The translations under genes and the position numbers were made by a program. From NCBI RefSeq assembly GCF_000264995.1, contig NW_006767433.1, positions 3,836,209 through 3,900,208 on the forward strand: a stretch of 64,000 nt of DNA, written 5' to 3'. This document shows positions 10,032 through 21,182 of the stretch, piece after piece. The stretch's first letter is position 1. Every line of letters begins with the position of its first letter. This DNA is from Punctularia strigosozonata HHB-11173 SS5 (lineage: Eukaryota > Basidiomycota > Agaricomycetes > Corticiales > Punctulariaceae). The notes under the pieces are model-generated. The model ran no database searches, had not been told where the DNA came from, and saw only the letters and a program-made list of their open reading frames with translations.

Positions 10032-10808
10032 ATGCGTTATTCTTTTGCCCTTGTCCTCGCTGCTCTGGTATCGGCCTCGTTGGCTGCACCCGCGGTGGGT
10101 CGGCATTTATCATGACGACGGGACGGTCCCTGACGAGCTCATACAGAAACGGCAATTCACCCCGGGACAGAACGTAAACCAGGGTTCTGATCGCCCCGTT
10201 ATTTTGCAAGCAGATGGTAGTGCTCTCGTCGACGGCATACGTGCCGCCAACGACGACCTCGGATCGCAGATCGCTTGTCTCCTTGATGTGAGTATTCACA
10301 GTACCACAACCGGCCCAATGTTCAGAGTCGACATTTCATGCAGGAGAGAGATTGCCTGAGTGCGGACAGGTCCTCCAGCGAATGCACCAACGACCGTATC
10401 GGGTGCCAGTCTGGCAACGCGCTCAACGGACTGGTCGCTCCGCTGAATGCGGAGTCCGCAACACCTGGCAAGAGGAGCCTGAACGCACGCCAGTTCGCCA
10501 CCGGCACAAATGTCAATCAGGGATCAGACCGCCCGGTGATCCAGCAGGCGGACGGGACTGTATTTGTCGACAGCATTCATGCAGCTAATGGCGACCTTGG
10601 TTCCCAAATCGCCTGCCTATTAGATGTGAGCTAAAGGCGTCGACTCGAATTGATTGATGGCGCAACTGACGCATGATGTTCTTTGTAGGAGAAAGATTGT
10701 CTTGCAGCGGGGACATCTTCCACCGATTGCACGAATCAGCGAATCGGCTGCCAATCGGGCAACGCGCTCAATGGCTTGAGCGCAAAGATGAACAATGAAT
10801 CGGCTTAG
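10032..10808 (+). CDS. Secreted protein of two cysteine-containing repeats with Kex2-type sites
   Basis: Four exons, 10032-10094, 10147-10287, 10344-10625 and 10689-10808, give 201 residues; all introns are in phase 0. A signal peptide (MRYSFALVLAALVSASLAAP) is followed directly by AKR and then the first repeat. The two repeats, each about 85 residues, start QFTPGQNVNQGSDRPVI and QFATGTNVNQGSDRPVI, share LGSQIACLLDE(R/K)DCL and end around RIGCQSGNALNGL, so each carries four cysteines at matching places. They are joined by ATPGKRSLNAR, which contains a second Lys-Arg. Kex2-like proteases cut after Lys-Arg, so the precursor may release two similar small proteins. An intron interrupts both repeats at the same site, after LLD, showing duplication of a genomic segment. 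I do not recognise the family; a role as effector, toxin-like or signalling protein is only conjecture. Confidence 0.85.
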
Positions 10809-11376
10809 GCATGGTTGTTGTACATCATGTTACATAGCCATGCATATGCCAATTGACATCCCTTGGTGAATAAAGATGTACTTGTTAATACGACTAGTAC
10901 TGCACGGGAATGACGAGAATGGAAAGGTCACAATTGTCATGACGCTATAAGTAATCAGACTTCGTGTCGCGAAGTACAAGCCCACAAGGGTCAACCACGT
11001 GGCCCGAGTGCCCTGTATCTCGGTCACGGGATCTTGCTCGAGGTTCACCCTCGACCTCAGCCGCCACCCTCAGAGTCACCAACAGTGCGCGATACCTCGG
11101 CCTCAACGTTGATGCCCCTAGGAGAGGCCAGCAATCTCTAGCTTGGTTGCTGCGTGGAGAACCCTCCTTCAGTGGTCCCTACTCGCGTCTTACACGGAGG
11201 ATCACAGCCCGCGGTCCATTCGACCTGCTGCTGCCGGCGTGGTGGTACAAGAATAACCTTGTCAGAACTGAGTCGTCGAGCCTCGTGTTTTACATCGTTT
11301 GGCCATATAGGCTCGAGTAGTCATCTGAATTCCATTCCCATCCGATACCCCTCCCCTTCTTATACAACTGTACGAC
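10809..11376. other. Intergenic region
   Basis: The 3' end of the secreted-protein gene and the promoter of the F-box/WD40 gene. Only short open frames without domains; no repeat seen. Confidence 0.45.
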
Positions 11377-13802
11377 ATGTACCCACTTGCAGGACCATCG
11401 AGGCTAGCAGCATCCGTCCCCACTGCAGGGTCATCGAATGAATCTACCAGACTGCCGACCAAGCACGCCCACGCCCAGGCTCTTGGACGCGGACGATTGG
11501 ATCTGGAGAATCAACGCTACATTTTCAATGAGCGATCCTTGGCCAAGTTATTCGCGCAGAACTGCAATATGGACTCCCCCGGGGCCGATGGCGAAGTCGT
11601 TGATGGAACTGCGCTTGCCGTACCAAGAACAGTGACTGTCACCCGCCCCCCCTCGTTGTCCGATTTCTCCATTATCTCGCCGCCTGGTAGCCCGCGGCAA
11701 TCGCTCGACACGCTCCAGGACACCCCCACTTGTGGCACACCATTCACGAACGCTTTCGCCACGCAAGGTCGCCGCAACATTGCGCATACTTTCTCTGGGT
11801 CCGGCTACCTCACGCCGACCTCTTCATCCACTCACGGATTGGGTCTGCACTTCGGTCCCACCACCTCGCGTCGCTTACGGACGCCATCACCCTCGAAGGG
11901 CGCACTTTCGCGAATTTGGGATGCATTTGCATCTCCGGCAAGAAGTTCCAGTCGGGGTAGAAAAGGGAAGGGCAAAGGCTACAGGTCATTCGAGGAGACG
12001 TTCGATTATCGCGACATGGACCCATTAGATGGAGAAGAAGGCGAGCTCATCGACGAGGCATGCTTCATCGACGTGAAAGCAGTCACGGGTATCGGTACGT
12101 CGGATCTATCTCCTCTTTTCTGCGGATTACTCCGCGGCTGCGGGAGTGTTTCCTCGTCTGGTCTGGTCACATCGCAAGGCGGGAGCTGATGTTCTCTTTA
12201 TTTCCTGATAGATATACTTTCAGCTCTGCCCCCTGAGCTCGCCTTGAACGTTCTTCTTCATCTGGATCTACCGTCTATCGTCGCATGTCTAAGTGTTTCT
12301 CGTACTTGGAGGGCCTTCGCTGAAGACAACGCTGTTTGGCGGGCTCTGTTCGACGCGAGAGATGGTTGGCGCGTTGATCTCAGCCGTTGGTCAAAGACAC
12401 TCGTCTTGGCGCAATCTGTCCCGATCGTGGAGGCTGGGACAGTGGATTGTACTCATAGGAGGTTGAGTATGAGGTCTATGCGCTCTATGGGGAGCTCCAG
12501 GACAACGAAGAGTAGCACCACTCGGAGGATCAATTACAGTTTGTCTTTCAGCAAATTGCCCATCAGTCCGGAGGATATACCCGCACCGCTGATGATTGAC
12601 TGGAGGAAGCTCTTCCAGTCACGACTTGAACTCGACCGTAGATGGGCGAGCGCAGAACCGAGGGTACTACGGCTTAGCGGTCATTCTGACAGGTTGGTGC
12701 CATCATTATCTGAGCTTCAATACCCAGTTCAAATATCACTTGCAGCGTCTACTGTCTAGAGTTCGACTCGAAAAGAATCATCACGGGCTCTCGCGATCGC
12801 TCGATCAAAGTTTGGGCGCTAAATACGGGGAAGCTCTTGGGTACCTTCAAGGGCCATGACGGGAGCGTCCTTTGCCTCAAGTTCGACAAGGATTGGGATC
12901 TTGACGGCCGAGAATCCTCTGATGCTGACTCGATGACATCATCGTGTGTGCGCAGAAGAGCTCAACCAGGCCTTCTAGTCAGCGGCAGCAGCGATTGCAC
13001 AATCAAAGTGTGGGATCTCTTTTCGAGCAAGCCGAAGGCCAACGCCCTAGAGGAGGTGAGGGCTGAGGTGAGAGCGGTGCTTAGAGGTCATGCCGGAGGT
13101 GTTCTAGACCTCAAGATAGATGATCGGTGGATCGTGAGCTGGTGAGCATTCTATGCATTTCTCTCGAAGTATACTCACCAAATGCATGCAGTTCCAAGGA
13201 TGCCATCATCCGGGTTTGGGATCGCGAAACCCTGACACCCCACTGCGAGTTGCGAGGACACGACGGCCCAGTGAACGCGGTGGGCTTGCAGAACGGTCGT
13301 GTCGTTAGCGCCAGTGGTGATGGCAAGATGATGATGTGGGATGTTCTCACCGGTCAACACTTGCGGACATTCGATGGCCACGACCGCGGACTCGCCTGCA
13401 TCGACTTCAAGGAGGATTTGATTGTATCTGGATCCAACGACTGCAAGATCAAGGTCTGGTCGGCTTCTACCGGTGAATGCTTGCAGACTCTGTCAGGCCA
13501 TGATTCCCTCGTGCGCGCACTGGCCTTCGATCCCGCCAGCGGTCGGCTCGTAAGTGCGAGCTACGACCGCACGGTGAAGATGTGGGACCTCCGCACGGGC
13601 AGGATGGTTCGCGAGCTCAAGAATAGTCACATCAGCCATATATTCGATGTCAAGTTTGACGTCAGACGGATTGTAAGGTAAGCTATGGGTTTCCTCCTCG
13701 GCCTATACAACCGGTGCTTACAACCGGAGCAGCACTTCGCATGATCAGAAGATCGTTGTGCATGACTTCTCCGACGGTTTGGACACATCCGTCTTCGTGT
13801 AA
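11377..13802 (+). CDS. F-box/WD40 protein, substrate receptor of an SCF ubiquitin ligase
   Basis: Five exons, 11377-12094, 12212-12692, 12746-13141, 13192-13677 and 13733-13802, give 716 residues in a closed frame. The first 240 residues are Ser/Thr-rich and disordered. An F-box follows (ALPPELALNVLLHLDLPSIV, then CLSVSRTWRAFAEDNAVWRALF). The C-terminal half is a WD40 propeller with repeats such as IKVWALNTGKLLGTFKGHDG, LVSGSSDCTIKVWDLF, AIIRVWDRETLTPHCELRGH, KMMMWDVLTGQHLRTFDGHD, IKVWSASTGECLQTLSGHDS and VKMWDLRTGRMVREL. This is the layout of Cdc4/FBXW7, Met30/SconB and Pop1-type receptors, which bind phosphorylated targets and recruit Skp1. The sequence alone does not say which member it is. 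RBX1, a core subunit of the same ligases, is encoded 9 kb downstream. Confidence 0.9.
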
Positions 13803-14129
13803 GACTGCATAGGTTTTACACGCCTCGATTCATGGACAGCCATCGCTGCATCCACCCGCCATCTAACGTATGATATTGTTTGATATACTTCGCATTTCTT
13901 GGAGCAGACGTCCGCTGATATTTCCTGGACGTTATCTGTTGTACATCACGGCTATGTATTGTACCTCGACACCGGATCCCGTCAAACCGTCGCATACCCC
14001 ATTTAATTCATGTGTGTACTCTCAGGCCGAGGGGCTTGTCCCATATAGTATCCAATGTGATAGCTGCACAAATATCCGCGACAGATACAGAGTAATAAAC
14101 AATATACCACGACAGTAAAGGGAACCATC
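13803..14129. other. Short intergenic region between convergent genes
   Basis: Terminal untranslated regions of the F-box/WD40 gene and of the acidic-protein gene on the other strand. AT-rich, with no coding signal. Confidence 0.45.
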
Positions 14130-14916
14130 TCAGCCGTTCAATGTAGCTTCGTCTGTAGAACTGTCCTTGTCATGTTGATCGGTCTCTGAGGCATGGTCTG
14201 AAGAACGGGGGGCATCCTTCGTGGCATCGGCGGCTGTAGGCACGTCTGAGTGCGGGGTTGCTTCGGTAGATGAGGTTGGATCTGGGGTTTCGGTGGGTTT
14301 CGACGCGGCGGGAGGTTCAGCGATGGCCGATGCAGGCGGCGGGGCAGTCTCTTCCTGTACCCCCGTCGCCTCTACGAGCTTTGGTGCGTCATCGGTCGCC
14401 TTTTGTTCGACCGCCGGGGTCTTTTCCTTGACATCCTCCTTCGCCACATCTGCCTCTGGCGCAGCTGCGATAGCAGCCTGGGATTCCGAGGGTCCGGTGG
14501 CGGCCTGAGACGCCAATCCCTCTTCGTCTGCCTCGTCGCTCTTCGGCTCTGCTTCAGCAATCTCTACGTGTTTAACCCCCGTCGTCACCTCCTTCACTTC
14601 TTCCTCAGTTTTTGCATCTTCGGTCTCTGATAACGTGGGACGTGGGGACTCTTCCCTGGCGGCGTCCGCTTCCTCTACGACGGTGGGAGGGCCACCTCGG
14701 CTCCTCTTCGACGCAAATTGAGCATCCTCGTCGCGTTCCGAGGTGCTGAGCCGGCGCTTGCGGCCGGTTGCGGGGGCGTTGGACGTGGCTATTCGGTGAT
14801 GATATGTGAATCAATGCGATTGCAGAGGGTCGTGGACTGGGCTCACGATCGTCGTTCCACGAACGGTCTGGACGGGGGAGGACAGAGCCGGATATACGCC
14901 GGATGAGGTTGAACAT
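14130..14916 (-). CDS. Acidic, alanine-rich hypothetical protein with nuclear-type basic patch
   Basis: Two exons, 14130-14788 and 14847-14916, give 242 residues; the intron (GTGAGC...TAG) keeps frame. The N-terminus MFNLIRRISGSVLPRPDRSW may form a short basic amphipathic helix. It is followed by two basic clusters (ATGRKRRLSTSERDED and FASKRSRGGPP) resembling nuclear localisation signals. The remainder is almost entirely Glu/Ala/Pro/Thr/Asp, for example EEEVKEVTTGVKHVEIAEAE, without cysteines or aromatic residues, and is surely disordered. It is transcribed divergently from the seryl-tRNA synthetase gene. I do not recognise the family; similar acidic proteins act as chromatin or chaperone-like factors, but that is not shown here. 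Confidence 0.65.
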
Positions 14917-15487
14917 GACTGCAGTGGGGCAGGTGAGGGCGAGGGCGAGGGTCGTTCGCGTGTCGGGGAAGATAGAGAGAACGCGCTTTGACACGTGGCA
15001 CGTGCCAGACGCGCTACCAAAACAGGCCACAACGCGCTCCACGCCTCCGCGCCGCACGTTTGCCTCGCACATCACACTAGTCCTGGGTCGCCCTCGTGCC
15101 CTGTTGGGCATACGAACAACCCCGCAACGTGGAGTTACTAGGTCTCATCAACTCACTCACCTCCTGCTCACCGCATGTGAATGCTTGGTGTCGATGTGGT
15201 GCACGCGACGTTGCTGCGTAACCACAAGCTTACTTGCTACCCACACCCGACGAACCACGAAATCCCGCAACGTTTACCTACCTGACACGCTGTCATGGAC
15301 CGACCTTGGATCAATCCTTCAACCTCGAACTTCAAGGACTTTCCTCATCGCATCTCGGGGGGTTGTCGGCTCGTGCCGAGGCTCGATCTGATTACATAAG
15401 CACTGATTGAATCTGTTCTCTTGACTCGGTAATCTACGAACTTGCATTGACGAGGCCAGGCGACCGCAACAAACTGGGATCTCCAAC
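14917..15487. promoter_or_regulatory. Shared upstream region of the acidic-protein gene and seryl-tRNA synthetase
   Basis: A 571-bp divergent intergenic stretch that must hold both promoters. A short run of GAGGGC units is near 14935. No TATA box or known element is certain, and no coding signal is seen. Confidence 0.4.
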
Positions 15488-17225
15488 ATGACGCTCGATG
15501 TGCTGCACTTCATTGACAAGAAGGGAGGCAACTCCCAGGAGATTCGGGACTCGCAGCAGAAACGCGGCCTCTCCGTCGAGTTGGTAGATGAGGTGATCGC
15601 CATGTACGAGGAATGGGTCAGGAGTACGTGTAGTGTGACCACTGTAGCAATACCCCTGATATTCAATCTTAACTCTGAATACAAGTGGACTTCGAAACGA
15701 ACGTGTTGAACAAGCAGATCAACGCCATTCAGAAAGAGATCGGGCAAAAGAAGAAGGTGTGTCCGACAAGAGTCACCCATGCCTTCGGCTCACAGGCGCG
15801 ACTTCAAGGCGAAAGAGAATGCAGATGAGCTTGTCGCAAAGAAGAAGGATCTCGATGCGCAAGTCGAAGCGCACAAGAAAGCCACGAAGGAATACGAAGC
15901 TACTATGCGTCAGAAAGCCTCCACCGTCGGCAACATCGTTGGGAAAAGCGTTCCGATCAGCTTGACCGAAGTATATCAATCATGCAGCTCTCATTCGCCT
16001 GTGACTGAGTTGTGATCAGGATGACAATGTCACACTCAGGACATGGCATCCGCAAGGACCCAATGCCCAAGTCGAGCAAAGAAAGGACATCATGCCCCAT
16101 CACGAAGTGCTGCTACGATTGGATGCGATGGACCTGGATCGCGGTGCGCATCGACCGGCAGGGTCACCGTGAGCCGTACTGATACTTCTCGCTAGGTTCG
16201 AAGATCGCCGGCCACCGTGGATACTTCCTCACCAACGACGGCATCGACCTAAATCAGGCACTCATCGCATATGGCCTCGACTTCCTCCGCAAGAAGGGCT
16301 ATAAGAAGATTCAGCCGCCATTCTTCATGAACAAGGATCAGATGGCAAAGACGGCTCAACTAGACCAATTTGATGAGGAACTATACAAGGTTTGCATGGA
16401 TTGTCCAGATCGCCCAGGGTCAGGGACGTTCTAACCCCTGTACTCCGCAGGTCATCGGCGAGGATGAGAAGTATCTCATTGCGACCTCCGAGCAGCCCAT
16501 CTCCGCCTTCCACAGCGATGAGTGGTTCGAATCACCGGAAAAGCAGCTTCCCATTCAGTACGCCGGCTACTCCACGTGCTTCCGCAAAGAGGCCGGCTCT
16601 GCCGGACGAGACATGTGGGGCATCTTCCGCGTTCACCAATTCGAGAAGGTCGAGCAATTCTGCATCACCGAGCCAGAGAAGAGCTGGGAGATGTTCGACA
16701 CGATGATTGCAAACAGCGAGGCATTCTACCAGAGCCTCGGCATCCCTTACCGCGTGGTGGCCATCGTCTCGGGTGCGCTCAACCTCGCGGCCAGCCAGAA
16801 GTTCGATTTGGAGGCGTGGTTCCCGTTCCAGGGAGCGTACAAGGAATTGGTGTCGTGTTCCAACTGTACAGATTATCGTACGTTCCATAGGCCCCTATCA
16901 TTAGGCCCATCCATTGATTCTCACTCCAGAGGCCCGCCGGCTTGAGGTACGCTGTGGCCTGAAGGCGAAGGATCAGACACGGAAAGTCTACGTCCACATG
17001 CTCAACGGTACGCTCTGCGCTACCGAGCGCGCGTTATGCTGTCTCGTCGAGAACTACCAAACCCCCGAGGTCCGTCATCCGATCACCAGTATAAAACATT
17101 GGCCACTGAAATGCGACGTAAAGGGCCTCGTGATACCCGAGCCGCTCCGCCCATACATGCAAGGAAGGGAATTCCTACCCTGGGTGAAGGAACTCCCCAA
17201 GAACCTTCAGAAAAAGACTCAGTAA
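15488..17225 (+). CDS. SES1: Seryl-tRNA synthetase, cytosolic
   Basis: Eight exons, 15488-15623, 15686-15756, 15809-15970, 16020-16143, 16196-16389, 16451-16877, 16930-17069 and 17124-17225, give 451 residues, the normal length for cytosolic SerRS. The enzyme charges tRNA-Ser (and tRNA-Sec where present) with serine. The N-terminal tRNA-binding coiled-coil arm is seen in exons 1-3 ([16 protein letters not shown], then [20 protein letters not shown]). Class II catalytic motifs follow: motif 2 is [20 protein letters not shown] with HQFEKVEQF, and motif 3 lies in [35 protein letters not shown] and the serine-recognition region are also intact. No mitochondrial presequence is visible. The C-terminus ends in a lysine-rich tail ([10 protein letters not shown]), shorter than in some yeasts. 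Confidence 0.96.
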
Positions 17226-17467
17226 ACAGGTTTGCATTCCAAGGATGGTTCAATCGCTTGTGTCGCTGTGTATCATCGTCTTTCTGTTATCGTTATTATC
17301 GTAGATGGCAAACATCTATCAGTGTCAACTTGAGGTGATCGTACATACCTACTTATATCAATTCAGAAACGTATCACCCAATCTAACCATCGAAGCAAGT
17401 GGTAGTCCAATCATCACGGGTAAGATCTCGTAGAACCATCTACACTGACCCATGCCAGCAAGACCAA

Positions 17468-19277
17468 TCATAGTCTCGCTGACGCTGGCGCACTGCATGC
17501 ACCATACTTATCACTAATAAATTTATGTATTTCATAGCCTGGATGGTGTGCGTTAGGTGCGATATGCACACGGAACAAGGGTGTGATATCGGGATACTCA
17601 CCAAGTTCTTTGGGGTTCTCTTGAACCATCTGGCGAGGAGTTAGCTGGCGGTAACGGCACGTATATGAGAATGCTCACCAAGTGCCCAGCCTCGAGACGA
17701 ACGTTGGAACAATTAACAGGCCGACGCCAGACTTTAATCTCGGTCTGCCACTCTTCACTGCCGAAACTGAACAGCAGGCAAAGTCATGAGCCGTTGTTCG
17801 CGGCGATGATTCGACAAGACTGACACAGATGATCTGGTAGGCATGATCCACCGGAGTTCAATGCGCGGATCCAGGTGCTCCAGTAGTTCAAACACCTCGC
17901 GGGCAGTACGCTGTTCGTACAAGATACCTTCCTGATAGAGCGACACCACGTCATCGGCTAGCTGGTCCAGATAGACATCATTCTTGCCTGTTCTCCTGTC
18001 ATCTTCAGTCTCACGCTTCCATCTGGATTCTCGATCATCCCACACTCTAAGTAGAGGTTCAAAACAGCAGGGTCCCATGCCGAGAAGAATGTTGACTCCT
18101 TCAACAATTTAGCGGCATTTTCCCGAGAAGGCCACGTTGCTCGACGGGATACCTTGATGGGATGACCACAAATCAGACGTGGTTGTGGCGGCGAGACGCA
18201 GGGTTTCGCTCACGGCAGCGTACACGACAGGATCAATGATCGCATCACCACCATATCTTGCAGCGATGGGAGGGTCAATGAGGATGAGGTCAGCAAAAAT
18301 GGCAGGATAGGCCAGTGCAGCACGCGTTCTGTGAAGGTCGATTAGTAATCATATCCAGACACCTTAGATCTGACTGACATCGTGACGCCGCCGAAGGAAT
18401 GACCGACACCAATTATTGTACGGCCGGGAATGCCTTGCACCTTGCGCTGCGATGCCTCAGTTTCATGGATTGGTGTAAGATGTACTGGGAGCTGGCCCGG
18501 ATGGATTTCTGTCGGAAGATAATGCAGGAAGAAATTGAGTATATCACGAGAGTTGTCAGACCAGTCATCTATTGAAAGGCTGTCAATGTGCTGCTCAAAG
18601 CTCTATCGGTAGTGCCTCAAATTTGCAAATACTCACATAAACCGCCTAGATTCTCAGCGTTCAAAAGCGCGGAATCTCCATGTTGAACAGCCTCCCATGC
18701 CCAGATCTCGTCAACCTGGATGGCAGTTCTCCGGGGATCCTCAGCATAGTCTAAAACACATTGTATTGTGGGCTCCCATGTCTTGGAAATCGCTTTAGCT
18801 GGATCGTGATTTTCTTAGAAGCTAATGCTTCACCTCTTTGGGAAACCCATTTGCATGTGCGAGGAACAATGTTAAGCCCTTCGTGTGTCCGCGCAATGCG
18901 TTCCGATGAACGTATCTATTTGCGACAATCCAGAGAGGTCTGTCGTCTGTTTCCGAACCGAATTCCCCAGCTTCATATTTTCGACGGTTCGTCAGAACGA
19001 GCTCGACAGTCTCGCCAATGCGCGCCTGACGGTCCTCCTTCGATTCCCCTGGGAGCGCTTCGCGAGGACGTGGTAACTTGGGCGAGCTGCGCGGACTGAC
19101 CGCCGGCACAATATGCGTTGACAGAGAATACTCAGACGCAAAGCTTGGTTGCCGCGGAGGAGACGGAAGAGGCGGCTTTGTCTGCGAACGGTGTGAAAGA
19201 ATGGGCAGCAACTCGCGGGGCTTGATGTGTATCCAATCCTCGACGACTGTGGGCTTGGGATACGGGGACGCGGTCAT
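17468..19277 (-). CDS. Alpha/beta hydrolase with peroxisomal-type C-terminus (paralogue of the 51-53 kb gene)
   Basis: Nine exons, in genomic order 17468-17538, 17602-17629, 17679-17766, 17825-17931, 17988-18152, 18214-18328, 18379-18568, 18637-18781 and 18834-19277, give 450 residues. Core motifs: LFLAHANGFPKE near the oxyanion strand, the nucleophile elbow GVGHSFGG, LILIDPPI after the acid strand, and a C-terminal AGHL carrying the probable catalytic His. The protein ends SARL, whose last three residues fit the PTS1 peroxisomal signal. The fold and signal resemble yeast Lpx1-type lipases; the substrate is unknown. Eight of eight intron positions match the paralogue at 51238-53119. The intron 17932-17987 begins GC rather than GT; without it the frame would seem broken. 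This model was built by aligning the two paralogues, so small details at splice sites may shift. Confidence 0.85.
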
Positions 19278-19709
19278 GGCGTGAACAGGGCCAGTGGTAC
19301 TGCTGTCGGTGTGGCCTATTCAGGTATTCAGCGTACACCTTCGGCTATTGCAAGTCGCCGTTGCAAGTAGTGCGTGATAAATCATACTTGCTCGCTTTGG
19401 AAGGAGTACTAAAACTTTTCAAGTATTCTCCTTGATTACATAAGACCCGAAGCCATTCAGAATACTGGTCAACAGGATCACGTACAGTGATTGAAGCAAA
19501 CCGCAATCATGCATAAGAAGGCGATACGTAGTTCTTCCGTATGCTTGCAAGCCGGAAGGCAATCAAGGGTACCAGGTTCCATTTCCACATACCGACCGTC
19601 TGTGGGATAAAATCACACGCACTCCGCCCAGGTTCCCGTTATACAGCGACAGAGGTCCCCGTTTTTCCCCCTCGCGATTTGGCATCCGCCTTCATAGACT
19701 GCAGAAGAG
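19278..19709. promoter_or_regulatory. Divergent upstream region of the hydrolase and F-box-like genes
   Basis: A 432-bp stretch between two genes transcribed away from each other; it should contain both promoters. No coding signal, repeat or recognisable motif. Confidence 0.4.
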
Positions 19710-20992
19710 ATGCCGGGTCCGCTGAAACTGCTACAGGCGATGAAGAATGCTCAGTTCGGGCGGCCATCGACCATCTTCACGTCGCCGAAGAGGCAGATGT
19801 CGCGAACATGGAGTGATACTCCACCGGAACTGCTCATCCTCATCCTAGGATATTGGTACGAGGGTCTATATGACCTCGGTCACAGGCAGCTGGAGCGTCT
19901 TATGCTCGATTCCGAAAGAGAGGTCGTACGCACAGACGCTGTGATCACTCTCGAACTCAGGAGGCAGCAGCGGATACTGGCGTCAACGATTGCACTCTGC
20001 AGATCCTTGTACATGGCTGGCGTTGCGCTGCTCTACTCTCACCCTCGCCTAACGTCCGGGGCTGAGCTTGTCGCGTTTGCGCAGACCGTCATATCTTCCC
20101 CAGACCTCGCCAGCCATGTGCGCACCATATCTATTGCGCAGTACGGATCGAGGGATGCGGGTGAACCCGTGCTTCGCAAGCTGCGCACGATCCCCCCGGA
20201 CATCGCCCACAACGTTCTGACGTCCATCGTCCGCGCCTGTCCCAACCTCGAAAAGCTGGATCTTGCGTGCAAGGGTGAACTGCAGCAATCCGTGTTCCAG
20301 TATCCCGTCCTTCATGCGATCCCTCCGGCGTCCCACCTCCGATGCTTGTCGCTCGCGGGACAGTGGACACCCATCTGGGAGTTGCTTTCGCCAAACGCGG
20401 ACAACCAGCTCGCCGATGTAGAGGAGCTCGAGTGCAAGGTGATTCTGTTTTCCAAGCGCGACCACGCGGACGTCCTTCAAGTCTTCTCTGCGTGTCCTCC
20501 ACCTTGTTGGACGATACGAATGGCGCGCCTTGACCATGCTCGCGCTACACGAGTTCATCGAGCTCCGGGAGCTGGCATACGGCGTCATCTCACCGTTCAT
20601 CAACGTCGACTTCGACTTGACCACTATCCAATTTCCGCCTCGCTTTGAAAAGTTGATGATCGGGGAATGGGACCACTGGCTGTGCGCCTCGCATGCAGCA
20701 GACCTCCTCGTATGGGTGCGTTCGGAAGCATGTCCCATGTCCCTGAGAAACATCTATATCGCACATGGAGTCCAATCTGAGGAACTCCGAATGAGATTGT
20801 CCATGCTTGCCGCAAAGGCCGCCCGGAAAGGCGTCACTGTAACGTGGGCAATGGTCGGTGAGTTCACATCGTGTGTAAATGCTGTGAGATGTACTGGCGC
20901 TGACCCTGATGATAGCAACTGCTCGCGTGAAGATCAACGATCCGATGATACAGTTGAAGCTGCTGGGACGGCATCTGAGTGGTTGCCAATGA
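19710..20992 (+). CDS. F-box-like protein with leucine-rich regions, unknown target
   Basis: Three exons, 19710-20438, 20482-20857 and 20916-20992, give 393 residues. The apparent frame change near 20480 is explained by a 43-nt intron (GTGATT...AAG) that joins VEELECK to SSLRVLHLVGRYEWRALT. The N-terminal DTPPELLILILGYWYEG resembles the degenerate F-box of Agaricomycete proteins. It is followed by helices and strand patterns such as CPNLEKLDLACKGELQQ and LRCLSLAGQWTPIWELL typical of LRR-like F-box proteins. These proteins are numerous and fast-evolving in mushrooms, where each would recruit a target to SCF ligases; no target can be inferred here. The ATG at 19710 gives a 30-residue leader; the ATG at 19797 (MSRTWSDTPPELL) is an alternative start. 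Confidence 0.7.
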
Positions 20993-21182
20993 TGTGCAAG
21001 ATATTACTGATTATCACCATATTTTCGGCCCGCGTGCTATTGAGCAATTCGGTGACGGTTTTGAACCTAGATATAGCAAGGAAGGACTTCGCAGGCGATA
21101 GACAATGGAATTTGTACATGTACGATGGTGCTGCAGTCCGAGTGACGTGATACATAGAAGTTCGTTGTGAGTTGCTTGTTGA

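Noticed and set aside
17930-17990. Apparent frameshift in the hydrolase gene, suggesting a pseudogene
   Set aside because: A 56-nt GC-AG intron at exactly the position of the paralogue's intron restores the frame and the family sequence.
20438-20482. Apparent frameshift in the F-box-like gene
   Set aside because: A 43-nt intron with GTGATT and AAG ends explains the frame change and gives a smooth protein.
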